Source: Mauremys mutica (taxonomy: Eukaryota; Chordata; Testudines; Geoemydidae). Taken from it: a stretch of 64,000 nt of DNA. The stretch is from contig NC_059082.1 in the NCBI RefSeq assembly GCF_020497125.1, positions 47,638,524 through 47,702,523 on the forward strand, given 5' to 3'. Below the pieces are notes generated by a model. The model worked only from the letters and a program-made list of their open reading frames with translations, was not told where the DNA came from and made no database searches. This document shows positions 1-11,871 of this stretch, in pieces (position 1 is the stretch's first letter; each line of letters begins with the position of its first letter). A program made the position numbers and the translations under genes.

Positions 1-239
1 AGGGTGTTTAAATAAAGACTGAACAAAATGATGCTAGAAACCTTAGGAATATCATTAAGTGGTCCCTGTAGACAGGAAGTAGCCAGCTGCATCTAAAGAA
101 GTGGATTTTTTTACCCACAAAAGCTTATGTCCAGATAAATCTGTTAGTCTTTAAGGTGCCACCAGACTCCCAGTTGGAGGTTGTTCTTAGTGCAGGTTAC
201 ATAATTTATTATGAATTATTCCTTAAATGCTGTTGCCCC
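1..239. other. Intergenic; holds one old retroposon copy
   Basis: No gene is visible. About 101-175 is a diverged copy of the retroposon family also seen at 40812-40900 and 46783-46911, with the shared core GTTAGTCT..AAGGTGCCAC. The rest is unassigned. Confidence 0.5.
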
Positions 240-1061
240 TGTCAAGGTTTCCTCCCCAACTCTGAACTTTAGGGTACAGATATGGGGACCTGCATGGACC
301 CCTCTAAGATTAATTCCTAGCTTAGATCTGGTAACGCTGCCACCAGCCAGAAATTCAGTGTCTGGCGCACTCCCTGTCTCCGCAAAACCTTCCCCTCCCA
401 GGGCTGCCTTGAGGGACTTCACCAATTTTCTGGTGAACACAGATCCAAACCCCTTGGATCTTAAAACAAGGAGAAATTAACCATTCCCCCTCCTTTCCCC
501 CCCACCAATTCCTGGTGAGTCCAGATCCAATCCCCTTGGATCTTAAAACAAGAAAAATCAATCAGGTTCTAAAAAAAACCCAAACTTTTAATTAAAGAAG
601 AAAGGTAAAAATCATCTCTGTAAAATCAGGATGGAAAATACTTTACAGGGTACTTAGATTTATATAGCCCAGAGAAAACCCCTCTAGCCTTAGGTTCAAA
701 GTTACAGCAAACAGAGGTAAAATCCTCTCAGCAAAAAGGAACATTTACAGATTGAGAAAACATACATAAGACTAACACGCCTTGCCTGTGCTACTTACAA
801 GTTTGAAACATGAGAGACTGATTCAGAAAGATTTGGAGAGCCTGGATTGACGTCTGGTTCCTCTTAGTCCCAAGAGCGAACAATCCCCAAAACAAAAAGC
901 ACAAAACAAAGACTTCCCTCCACCAAGATCTGAAGGTATCTTGTCCCCTTATTGGTCCTCTGGTCAGGTGTCAGCCAGGTTTACTGAGCTTCTTAGTAAA
1001 CCTGGCTGAGCTTCTTTTACAAGTAAAAGAGACATTAACCCTTAACTATCTGTTTATGACA
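240..1061. mobile_element. Solo LTR with 5-bp target duplication GCCCC
   Basis: The 822-bp unit begins TGTCAAGG and ends TTATGACA, the TG..CA termini of a retroviral or Gypsy-type LTR. It is flanked by GCCCC at 235-239 and 1062-1066, a perfect 5-bp target site duplication. No gag, pol or env sequence lies beside it, so it is a solo LTR left by recombination between two LTRs. The start resembles a very common turtle LTR family that I recognise from memory. It lies intergenic, about 11 kb upstream of IGFALS. Transcriptional orientation was not established. Confidence 0.85.
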
Positions 1062-2246
1062 GCCCCAGATACCAGATTGAAAGCCTCTCTATGCACCACG
1101 TAGGTACAGAAGAGGCAGTGACCATGCAGTCTTTCCCACTCTTCCACAGTCTATGCCTGCCCTGGAGGGATCATCTCTCAGGGCAGAAGGGGCATTACTA
1201 ACATATAGGGAAGACTGTAGCTTTTTTTGTTTCAGAGTGAGGGAGGCCCACAATTATTCTGTAAGTGTTATTAGTTCAGCATCCCTGGTCTCTCTACAAC
1301 TAATGCCAGCTGTATGGGGGAGGTGGACACTGTCATCAGAAATGAGAGGCCTGGGAGCACTAACTCATTTCTCAAGTGCCTGTCAGCCATTAATGACTTT
1401 TAGTCACTAACAAATCTTGGCCAATTGGCAAATGCCAGGTGATCTCTGTCACTGCTGCAAAGGAAACCTCCCCGGGGAAATCTCCTTGAGGATGAGTTCT
1501 CAGCAGTGCTCAAGACAATGCGCTTGTTTGAAATCTGTGAGAGAACATATGGGAAGTTGACTGCTGATTGGCTGCTGTGGGGAGGGAATGATTTATAATT
1601 GTTTAAATAGGATTGAAAACCTCTGTAATATTTTGCTGCTTTTCCGAATACCATTACAGCTCTCTCCATAGCAACCAGTTGAGACATCATAGACTTTGTT
1701 CCTGGCCTGAGAGGTTAGCTATGAGGACTAAAATTGTGATCTGGGGGCAAGCAGGGCACAGTAGTGTGGATAGCTAAGCTAATGAAAAACATTAACAATG
1801 CTGGCCATGCTGGAAGAAGGATAAAGTATCTAAGAAAGCAAGAATTAAATGAAGAGCGGAAAAAATCAACTCAGTGACATTTACTTGGCAGAACAATTTA
1901 AAAGTTTAAATGTACAGATCAGTGGAAACAAAGTGTATTGAACTTCACAGCCGTCAATTAGGCTGGCCACCACAGCAATGCAGAACTCGACGGCCACAGC
2001 AGGGAGAGAACTCAGATTCTCCTGCTCTAAGATCAACTTTTGTTTGAGCTAAAGGAGACTCTCTATTACATGACAGCAGTACAGGGTCTATGATGCAGAG
2101 TGGACACTTCTGATTCCAGCCTGTAATGCCCTGGCCAGCTCATTGCGGTATTTTGTTCTATTTTTTTTATTAGGATCAACTAATAAATTATTTTATTATT
2201 AATAAAAATACCTAGCTCTTATCTAATGCTTTCATAAGTAGCTCTC
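1062..2246. other. Intergenic, nothing recognised
   Basis: No coding exon, RNA gene or transposon could be supported on either strand. The open frames are short and show no family signature. From about 2150 the sequence is AT-rich. Confidence 0.5.
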
Positions 2247-2405
2247 AAAATGCTTTACAATGGATATTATCCCTATTTTGCAGATGGGGAAACTGAGGGA
2301 CAGAGAGATGATGTGACTTGCCCAAGGTCGCACATCAGGCCATTAGCAGAGCTGGGAATAGAATCGAGGTCTTGAGTCCCAGCCCATTGCTCTATCCACC
2401 AGGCC
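2247..2405 (-). repeat. MIR-type SINE, antisense
   Basis: The stretch reads as the reverse complement of the conserved MIR core: a GGGGAAACTGAGG-like block, then CTTGCCCAAGGTC, then a GAGCTGGGAAT-like B-box region. MIRs are ancient tRNA-derived SINEs shared by amniotes. Divergence is high, so the boundaries are approximate. Confidence 0.7.
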
Positions 2406-3332
2406 CGGCTGGCTCTCTCAGTGAAACAAACACTGATTTTGCCTGGGGGCAGACAGGTGCCTAATGCTTTATATTCCAAAGTGGGAGCTGGTACTGGTTT
2501 CTCACGGGGAGGGCTGCAAGTAAGGCCTGGGGTAAGGTCAACATTGACTAACACGGTGCCAGGATACTGTCATCAACCAAAGAAGTAAATTATGTCTCTC
2601 ATGAAAAATAAACACAAAACAAATTTCAGCTTTCTACAATACCTGATCCTCTTTCACACACCTGTTTAGCTCCCCCCTCAAAGTGCTCTAATTTCTGTGA
2701 AAGTGCGGTCTGAAATAAATGGTCAGACTGTAGAAAAATTGGTGTTAGATGGCCCTGTTCAAAACAGTCATGGCAAACCTCAAATGATATTCCTCCCCCT
2801 CACGTCCCCAGAAACTGCTATAGAAAAATCAAGCAGTGCACAAACTACACCAAACATTTTAAAATGATACCATAGATCCTTTCCACCCCTGTTCATATGG
2901 AAGTCCTGGTGCAACCTGAACTGTGGCAGAACCAGCCCTCTAGAACAATGTGGTGCCACTTCAAGGCCAGGGCTAGAGTTAGTGGTGCAAATCTGGAGTC
3001 ATTTGTTCCATGGATTCTGCATATCATGCCCCCCTTTGCAGTAAGGAGCTGAGTGTAATATTCAAATTGCTCTAACATGGGTATTGCACAGCAGGGTCTG
3101 AGGCAGACTGAGAACGGGGGAGAAGAATACCAGTTGGGCTGAATGGGCCACTTCACACCTCTGCAGTTCTTCTCAGGGGCAAAGGGTTATGCCGATCCTC
3201 TTCCACTTTTCTAAGAAGGAAGTGTGGAGTTTGGGGCTCCCCCTGCTCCCTGTTGCTGCCTCCAGTGCTCCTTGCTACTCACTGTTTACCACCTTCCTCT
3301 CTCCCCATGGCTCCTCCAGCCTCACTAGGGGA
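2406..3332. other. Intergenic, nothing recognised
   Basis: No gene or repeat could be named in this stretch between the MIR and the composite hAT element. Confidence 0.45.
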
Positions 3333-3340
3333 TATGGAGG

Positions 3341-4798
3341 CAGGGCCGGCTCTAGGTTTTTTGCCGCCCCAAGCAAAAAAAATGTGGCTGCTCCCACCCC
3401 AGTACTGGGATCCGCCCCGCGCCCCCTGCTGCCCCAGCCCTGGGCTCTCCCCCCCCGACCTGCACCCCCTGCTGCTCCAGCTCTGGGCCTCCCCCAACCC
3501 ACACCCCCCTGCCACCCCAGCCCTGGGCTCTCCCCCCCTCACACCCCATGCTGCCCCAGCTCTGGGCTCCCTCCTTCCCCCCCCACCAATGCCCACCCAC
3601 CCACACACACCCTGCTGCCCCAGCCCTGGGCTCTCCCCACCTCCACCTGCATCCTTCTTCTGCCCCAGCCCTGGTCACTGGTAACTTGCTCCCAGGGCGG
3701 GTCATTCAGCAGGAATTTTGGACGTGCACAGAACACAGACAGGATTGGTTCCCATATGGTTACAGAACTGCAGTAAAGTGGAACAATTTTCAGCTTGTGT
3801 GATTGGAGGATATCTGGATGCATATTATAAGACTGTCCTCCATAAATAAGGAAAAGTTGAGGTGCCTTTATTATTCTTTTGTTCCACTCTTTGTTTCTAT
3901 GGGGAATTTGCCAATGCAATATCACTGTCTTCCTTTTAAACAAATAAAACTAAAAAAAAAAAGGCAATGGCTGTTGAAAATAGCAATTCCAGTCCTAAAA
4001 ACCACTGGGAAAAATTTCTTGCTCAATTTTATCCTACTTTTTCTTCAGCAAGTCACAGTGGATCAGTATATTTGATTTGGGAGAAATGAAGTAACAGCTG
4101 CCCAAATTGAACTTGAGCACTCCTGAATTTTGAGGTGTTCAAATCTGGAAGGCAGGTGCTAGATTCCCTTTCTGAATATTAGCTAAATCTGGAAAGGAAA
4201 TGTCAATTTCCGCTCAGAAGTGGAAATCCTCCTAGGTGCCTGGTACTGTATCTAAAACTGCCCAGGTCCAGTAGAGCCTCCCCTCCCTTACTTTTCATTT
4301 TAAATTCTAGTGGGATCCACATACCTCCCTTGCTAGGCTTCAGATAGAAAGGTGCACTGTCCATTTAGTCCACCCAATTCCTTCTTTGGGCGCTGCAAGG
4401 TGAGGTCACATCAGTATCCCTAATCCAGTCTGGGGAAGTCTTCTGAAGGAGATATCTGGGCCAAAGCCTTCTACTCCTTGGGCACACTTGTTCCCCATTC
4501 ACAGTGCCACCCTGCTCTAGCAGTGAGCTCTCCATTCACAGCAAGCTGCAGCATGAGGTTTCAGGTACCATACTCCCTCCCCATTTCCTGTTGATAGCGG
4601 CCAAGGGAATTCTGGAAAATGTAGTTCTTTCCCTGCTCCAGAACTGGCTCTATAGGCAGGGAGCTAACCAAGGAACTACAGCTCCCAGGGCCCCCTGTTG
4701 GTTCTCAGCTCCCAGGCTGGATCCCTGCCGGCTGCCGCCCCTGCAAATGGGCTGTCCCAAGCAGCTGCTTGCTTTGCTGGTGCCTAGAGCCACCCCTG
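3341..4798. mobile_element. Long non-autonomous hAT-like element with 8-bp TSD
   Basis: The left end begins CAGGGCCGGCTCTAGG. The right end, read on the other strand, begins CAGGGGTGGCTCTAGG, so the terminal inverted repeats match at 14 of 16 bases. TATGGAGG flanks both ends (3333-3340 and 4799-4806), an 8-bp target duplication typical of hAT transposons. Inside the left end is a C-rich minisatellite (about 3410-3690). The middle (about 3720-4500) looks like unrelated AT-richer DNA with no transposase. It is either a non-autonomous element that gained internal DNA or two ends that moved as one unit. Confidence 0.75.
3410..3690. repeat. C-rich minisatellite, unit around GCCCCAGCCCTGGGCTC
   Basis: Imperfect tandem copies of a proline-codon-like unit (CTGCCCCAGCCCTGGGCTCT and variants, separated by C runs) repeat about six to eight times. 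This creates long but meaningless open frames on both strands. It lies inside the hAT-like element at 3341-4798. Confidence 0.8.
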
Positions 4799-4806
4799 TA
4801 TGGAGG

Positions 4807-6530
4807 GCCAGGGGTAGGGTAGAGCTGGTAGCTGAATGGCAGTGAAGTATTCCCAGGAAGACTCCCTATGCCCTCCACAAGTTCCCCCAATCATGTCCCC
4901 CTCACTACCATCACTTCCTCAAAAACAAGGGAAATTCACTGCCCAAAAGCTTTGTGAAGGTTGATTGGCAGTTCCTCGTACCCTTCCAGGATGTCTGAAA
5001 AGCAGGGATTAAAGGGTTAAGGCACACACCAGCGCCACCCAGCAACCTTAACTCTGCTCTCTTTGAGGGATGCCCTGCCCATCATGGCACTCTAGCCTTC
5101 CAGATGACATGGTGCACTGGGGCACACAGCACATGGGGACAGTGAGAGAAACCATCAGACTGTGTCCTCACTACACTCCACCATTGCACCTACTCTGCAC
5201 AAATCACCTCCTCCCCCTTGTCCAATGATGCCTTCTGGGACATCATCTGCACTTCCATGCATCCTGTCATGTGCTACCAGACAACTCCAGAGACACATGG
5301 CAAGAATAGACTACCATGCTCTTCTATTGTCCAGCCCCCATAATGCAGCACAGAAATGAGGGGTCCATAATCCTTCTGGATGCAGATGCACCCCTCCTCA
5401 TATTACAGCGTGAGCTGCTACACCAGGCAATCCAGCTGTCCTGAAGGGCAGTTGGAGCACAAGCAGACAAATGAAAGAATACAATTCTGGGGGACAGAAA
5501 AAGACACATTGACTTCGTTGTTCCTCGGATCTACTTATTACAGGGCAGCCTGTAATAAGTAGGCTACCCTGTATACTTACTGTATAACCCCAGTGGCTCT
5601 TGCCAACTCCAGTGGGCAGAGTTAAAGTTGTGTGGCAGGGCTGGTGTTTCCTTATCTCGTGGTTTTACAAGGTTTAAGTACAGGTGCACTCAGTGCTCTG
5701 GAAAGGTATGAGACACTGCTATTCAACTGTAACTCCCCTGTGTGTGTGTGTGTTTGATTTAACACAAGGACCTACTAAAAGTGACAATAAGATAAACTTT
5801 CCCTAATTAATTTTCACTAATATTTCAAATCAATACATAAAGTGGCAAAATACTTTACAGCAAGTATATTCAGCTCTATGGGACCTTTCATGTCTGGCTT
5901 TGAGCTTGGCAAGGTGTCTAGAAGTTAAAAAGTCAGTCACTGCAGCTGCTTTAGAAATAGATCCCTTCTATTGTTTAGTTTTGTTCAAGTTGGTTTAATG
6001 TTTTCACACTAAGGGGATTTTGTGCAGAGGAGTAAACTCTCTCTGGACATTGAGGAGGTTTTCAGGTTGTGTGTTTTTTGGCAGGGAGGTCCCTGCTGAT
6101 TCAGCTCTTCTTAAGCTTCCACACTGATTACACCTTGTGTCAATATGTACTTAGCGCCAATTAGTGTGCGTGTGTCTCTCATTTCTCCCTTTTGATCAAT
6201 AATTTCCCAGAATAGAACATTAAAATAGAGGGGGAGAGAGGGAAGTCTAAATTAAAGAAAGAAAGAAACTGAACAAAAACCTCATTTAGTCATATCACAG
6301 TAGCCAGTGAATGTACTGAGCAAAGGAATATCAGAATCAGATTGTTCTTTCTGTGACTCTGGCTCCTGTGTGCGTGTTTACATTTTTTCACCAACTAGAA
6401 CATTATTTAAAAGTTCTGCCAGAATTAAACAACAACCTGAAATTCTCACTGCTGTATTATGAGAGGGACACACCAGCTCTAACTCAAACCTGCCATCGAG
6501 AGAAAGAAATATTTCATTATCCCTCATACT
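4807..6530. other. Intergenic, nothing recognised apart from a short (TG)n
   Basis: No gene or transposon was identified. A short TG run lies near 5740. Confidence 0.45.
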
Positions 6531-6930
6531 AGTACAATTAACCTGTGGAACTCACTGCTGCAGGGCATATCTGACGCAGTAGTTTAGTAAATTTCAAGAT
6601 TGAAGGATATTACTGAGATTATTGAAAATCCTAATATTTAGGAAATTATTGAGCTATAAATAGTTCAGCAAAATGGAAGAATGGATTAGACACTTCTGTC
6701 AGTAGTTGCAGTTATACTAGAAGGGGAAAAGTCATGGTTATTGAACCTTGTGGCTCATGGGAGTCAGGAAGAAATCTGGACCCTCCCACTATGGAATACA
6801 GCATAGTACAACTGGAAGCATTATCAGTGCGGAGGTCTTATGCCTTCCTCTCAGATATACCCAGCACTGGCTGCTTTCAGAAACAAGGAATCTAGCTGTA
6901 AGCATCACTTGCCTCTTCTGGTATGAAAAC
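6531..6930 (+). repeat. Degraded CR1-clade LINE 3' fragment
   Basis: The phrase CCTGTGGAACTCACTGCTGCAGG near 6541, followed by GAAGGATATTACTGAG, corresponds to the end of a CR1 ORF2 and its 3' UTR: the Asn-Leu-Trp-Asn-Ser-Leu-Pro region of the intact copy near 63630. It is heavily mutated and no open frame survives. Confidence 0.55.
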
Positions 6931-9533
6931 GCCTGTTCTTATACAATAAAGAGAAGGAGTCAGAACATTTTAAATATGTTGGGCACCATGCAAATCCATG
7001 GATGGCCCAGACCGATAATAACAGATCCTTTATGGGCAGCCATTTGTAGATCTTTATTACCCTAGTATAGGATCTCAAGTTTCCTTAGAGCTCTGGCTTC
7101 AGGGTTGTAACACGGACCCTAAAGGAGGAATTTATAGTACTCTAGAGAGCATGTCACTTTCCACAGATCAGAGGACATGTCTGGAAGCAGTGAGTCCCCT
7201 GGAGTAACCTCTATCAGCTATACATTTTTTCCTCCTTCACACCGTAGCTGTGCTTTACTAAGTTTTAGTCACCTCTTAGCCTTTAAAAAGCACTGCATCT
7301 TGGAAACAGGAGCAATGCAGCCAACAGCCCATTCTCCTGTGGTCTCACTCCTCAGTCAGATTTAGAGGCAGAAGCAGCATTGGTGAACCAAATGAAATAA
7401 AAGAAAGGCCCAGGAGGAAGATAACATATAGCTAACTGAAGAAGCAACCTCTCTTCCCAAGAATCTGGTGCTAGAAATCTTTCACAGCAACATCAATACT
7501 AAGGGCAGTTACCACTGGAGAAAGACATACATGACCAGGGACCTAGTTATCTGAGGAGGCACCTCTGCCCCAGGCCCAAGCAACACTGGCAGCAGCATAT
7601 ATTCAGTGAAGGGCTCACACCTCTGGGATCTGCTCCTCCTGATGGGGCCCAAGAATGGCCAGCTTTAAGACACAGCTTAAAACAGATCTGCTTGGTCAAG
7701 CAATTTTCAGTGATCTCTGGGCATGGACATTTTTCTAAAGGAGACTTTTAGTCCTATGTTTTATGGCCCACTGGCCCCTGTAAAGGTGCTTGGCTCTGCT
7801 CTTCCCAGTAGACACACCCACTGTGGCTGGGAGGTCTGCGAGCCCTGTTTCTATCTGCAACCTGTTTACCTGGAAAAATAACAGTAGATGTGAATCTACA
7901 CAAGGTAAGAAAAAGGATGATCACTCTATCAAGGGAGTTCAGTAGGAAGGAGGATAAAGCAATATGGCCAAGAGCCTAACTATAGGTCTGCTTCTGCTAC
8001 TCCCCAGAGCAGAGCCTGTCATTGGGGTAGAGGAAAGCCCACAGTTTATAAGTGAGTCTAAGATGGTTCAAATTAAAGTAGAAGTGGGATGCTTTATCTG
8101 ATACCATCTTACATCCTCCTGTTTGTTCCTCTAATTGTTACACTCACTCTCCCCGGGCCCCCCAGTGTGTAAATTACAGTACTTGAGACTCAAACCCACT
8201 TGCCAAAGTCAGCCCTGCTGTAAAATGAAGTCAGTGGAGCTGCATCCATTGATACCCAGGGCTGAATTTGGTCTCCTGAATCTGGCATCTGGGTCTTAAA
8301 GATCTTCAGCATAAAATGGTCATTGGGAACAAACAAATAAAAGTCCAATTTAGAAGCTGTACGACTAAGAAAAATATTTTTACACTGCAATAACCCCTTC
8401 TCACTAGCAACCCCCATATAGAAACAGGATTGCAATATTATCAGAGAGAGTATGTAACATGGATTACCCTCAAGATCCACCCAGGCCAGCACTGAAGCAG
8501 ATGAGCCAATTAGCCTCCTCCACCCTAGACAGCAGTGGCCTTTTCTTCTTGGAAACTGGTAAAAGTTTCTTCATGAGCTGGGTTGGACAGTACTAATGGG
8601 GAAATGACCTGGAACACAGAGCAAATTCATGACCCCTACAGAGTGGTTTTGAACATCTGCCAAATGACTCTGGCAGGAAGCCACAGTCTTCCAGTCATAA
8701 GTCAGTTTCTAAGGACCATCTGTCAACCTTATCCCTCCCACCCAAGCCTCTAGCCCTGTCAGAGGTGCCAAACAGCTCCCATAACAGCTGGGATAAAAAG
8801 AAATCCTGAAGCCCCTGACAACAAGTCAATAAAAAATCCCCATCCCCTTTTAAAGTTTTATCCATGGTTTGTACTCTTTTTATGCTCCTTTGATAATGAA
8901 GATCTGAAAATGTTTGCCTCCCCCTAGCCCCTGAAAAAAAATCTGCTTGCTTTTGCTATTACAAATTCAGGTATTATCTACCCTAGCAGACACTATGGCG
9001 AATAGAGAACTAGTGAAATGACATCACAAGAAAGTGAATGTTGAGCAACTGAGAGGGAAAAGGATTTGCCAGCAGACTATTTAAAATGCTTTGTTTTCAT
9101 TAGTATTTATTTAACTCCAATCCCTAACAAACATGTGGGAGAAAGGAAATCTTTATATTAAAGATTCAGCACACAAACCTTCCAGGCCTTATAAAAGGGC
9201 ACAAGTTATTTTAAAAAGAACTGACCAACCTTCATACATCACCTTTAAAAGCAGTTCTCTTTGGGAGCTAAAGACTGTTTACTCTATGTAGCAAAGACTT
9301 CAGGGAAGATCTCTACAGCTATGTTCAGCATTAGCTCTATAAAATAATCTTCAAATGAAGCTGTCTCCATGACTCTATTACATAGCTATTCTGTTTCATT
9401 TTCCCTTCCTTTTTTAGATCTCTGTCAAGTTAGGATGTAAATTCCAATGAATGATCCCAAAGATTTCAAATTATTAGCATAATAAATCTTGAAATGTATT
9501 AGTGCTTTACGTGTTTGTAGACAGCAGTTAATT
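6931..9533. other. Intergenic, nothing recognised
   Basis: I see no coding exon or clear repeat. Frames on both strands are short and lack conserved motifs. Confidence 0.45.
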
Positions 9534-9541
9534 ATCTAAGC

Positions 9542-9759
9542 CAGGGGTTCTCAAACTGGGGGTTGGGACCCCTCAGGGGGTCGCAAGGGTATTACATGGG
9601 GGGTTGCAAGCTGTCAGTCTCCACCCCAAACCCCGCTTTGCCTCCAGCATTTATAATGGTGATAAATATATAAAAACGTGTTTTTAATTGGGGGGGAGGG
9701 GACACGTCACACTCAGAGGCTTGCTAGGGGTCACCAGTACAAAAATTTGAGAACCACTG
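9542..9759. mobile_element. hAT MITE, family A, 8-bp TSD ATCTAAGC
   Basis: This 218-bp element has inverted ends CAGGGGTTCTCAAAC and TTTGAGAACCACTG, flanked by ATCTAAGC at 9534-9541 and 9760-9767. The interior is the same family as 42021-42243 and 55835-56059, in opposite orientation. It is non-coding and needs a hAT transposase in trans. Confidence 0.9.
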
Positions 9760-9944
9760 ATCTAAGCAATAAAACCAATAAAGATCCTAGCCAACTAGTT
9801 AGATAAAATAAGATCATAACGAACTTCATGCTTTTTCACCAATCTCCTCAATCTTCTTCTAAAACAAATGTCATGATTTCAGTAAAATCTGTACAAATCA
9901 TACGGTCAGATTCTGCCACCCTTACTCACAGTATTACCTTACTC

Positions 9945-10112
9945 CAGGGGTAGTCAATAGGCAGACCATGGGCCAAATCCAGACCACTAGATGCTTTTGA
10001 ACAGACCCCCAATTTTTTTATTTTCTTTATTATTGTTTATTATTATTATTATATTTTAAAAATTATTTTCTCTGGAGTGTGGACCTTGACAAAAAATAAT
10101 TGACTACCCCTG
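9945..10112. mobile_element. hAT MITE, family B, 8-bp TSD CCTTACTC
   Basis: The inverted ends are CAGGGGTAGTCAAT and ATTGACTACCCCTG, 14 bases perfectly paired. CCTTACTC flanks the element at 9937-9944 and 10113-10120. The interior is 168 bp and A/T-rich with a (TTA)n stretch near 10030. Confidence 0.9.
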
Positions 10113-10120
10113 CCTTACTC

Positions 10121-11855
10121 CATGAGAAGTTCCATTGATTTAAATGGGACTACTTGCAGAGTAAGTATTGCTCCATATCTGAAGTTACATCACCTTTATG
10201 AGGCAGCCAGTTCTATTAAGCAACTAATTTTGCCAGTCCCATGAGCAGTCATCTAAGACAGGTTTCATTCTATACTATTTTCCTTCAATCACTGGGTAAC
10301 TTTATGTTTGCCATGATTACTGGACATATTACTAAAGTCTCATTACTGAAGTAAATGTATATAAAGTCAGTCTGAGTTCCCTTTATCTTTAAATAATACT
10401 CCTGAGGATTTGAATCTCACACTAATGTGAAAATTCTACTCCATCCTTTGACTTTATTCATTCCTCTAACATTTTAAAACTTCAACTGGCTCATTGTCAC
10501 CACTCTTTTCCAGAGGATAGTCCTAGCTCCTATAACCTTTCTTCATAACGTAGATCTTTCAGAGCCACAGGCATTTTTTGTAAAAACAGATCCATCCCCT
10601 GTAGTAGCCAAATCCTACCGCCCATACTCCGCAACACCCCAATGCACCTCTAAAACATATATTCCTTGTTGCATTGTACAACCAACACAGAATGTAGTAT
10701 TCCAGACAGTCTAGCCAGGGCTCTTTTGGGAAACAGTATCAGCCATTTGTTGTCTCTTTTTAAGTAAGGTACTTTTGTTTTGCTCATCTCAATTCAGTTA
10801 TCCACACTAATCACCCCAGATCCTTTTCTTTGACCATGGGCTAGACATACATTCTACTTAGCATGTTGTTCCCTTGTTCCTATATGTTTCTACTCTGCCA
10901 TCTGCTGGCCCAGTAACCAAGACAATTCAAAGCCTTTAGAACCCGAGTGCTTTGTTCCCCACTATGTGCTCTACCTCTAATGCTGGTAGAAACCCAAGCC
11001 TGAAAAACCATGGGAATTTGGAACTAGAGGTGGGCCAAAACTGGAACTTCAAATCCAATCCCTTTAAGATTAGAGGGAAGGCATGAATTTGAATCTCCAA
11101 ATCTGAACCTGCTCATATGGTTCTGGTTCCAACTCAGAACCCTTCTATTTGCTAGGCCTGGTTCAGATGCAGCCAGCATTCCACAAGAACATCTCACACG
11201 ATGGCAGAAATCTCACAATCGCATGAGACGTGGATCATTCAAGATTGTGGAAATGTCACAGGATCATACAGCATTGCAAGGTTCCCAGCATCTGGCCCCA
11301 TCAAACTCAAACCCTAGAACTGATTGGCCTTGAACCTGACTCCTCATCAAAACTTAATCCAGATCAGAACACTACTTCCTCAGCCCATCTCCATTCAGTA
11401 GTCAAGTCAGGTTCTCTCCAGGACTGTTTACTCACTTCTCAATCAACCCTACTTGTTATTTCCCAGAGGGGGTATAAACCTCACATGGGTATCTAAATTA
11501 ATTACAACAGTGACCTAAAATGGGAAAGGGGGGAGAAGCCATTTGCTTACCTTCACCAGTATTTTCAGTATATTTGTTCCCAGTTATAGATGTCAGGAAA
11601 ATCTGACTCCCAGACTGACAGACTCAGAGAAGAGTATACACATGCAGCTCAAGACCTTCAATCAACATCCCTTGCCTTAGTAATAAAAACCTCCCCGCAT
11701 TCCTGGCTGGTAGCACAAGGGTTAAAACCAATCGAGCACAGAGTGCTGGACAGGCATCAAGGTGGTTGCTGTATCGCTACATTATCAGTTGGGGGAAAAT
11801 ACAGAGAACAGAATCGGCTGTCCACAGAATGTTTCCTTTCCATGCTTCTGCCGCA
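10121..11855. promoter_or_regulatory. Upstream flank of IGFALS
   Basis: This is the 1.7 kb before the IGFALS start codon. I see no convincing TATA box near 11800, no CpG island and no TTCNNNGAA STAT site close to the start. Mammalian IGFALS is driven by growth hormone through such a GAS-like site, so the turtle site is either further away or diverged. About 10125-10190 resembles an old palindromic amniote repeat. The transcription start is not resolved. Confidence 0.35.
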
Positions 11856-11871
11856 ATGAACACAAGGAAAG
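11856..11871 (+). CDS. IGFALS: IGFALS coding exon 1 (16 nt)
   Basis: ATG AAC ACA AGG AAA G is followed by the strong donor GTAAGT at 11872. Joined to the CA at 15735 it gives Met-Asn-Thr-Arg-Lys-Ala and completes the signal peptide. Human exon 1 has the same length, phase and Arg-Lys ending (from memory). The 5' UTR boundary is not resolved. Confidence 0.85.

Noticed and set aside
1400..1690. Minus-strand 96-codon frame in the intergenic region
   Set aside because: No conserved motif, splice sites or family resemblance; it is compatible with chance.
3189..3776. Proline-rich open frames on both strands (up to 195 codons)
   Set aside because: They are produced by the C-rich minisatellite within a hAT element; the protein is simple repeat and no splice or family signal exists.
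1..11855. The 3' end of HAGH, expected next to IGFALS from human synteny
   Set aside because: I found no frame or exon resembling the HAGH C-terminus; the gene probably lies outside the window.
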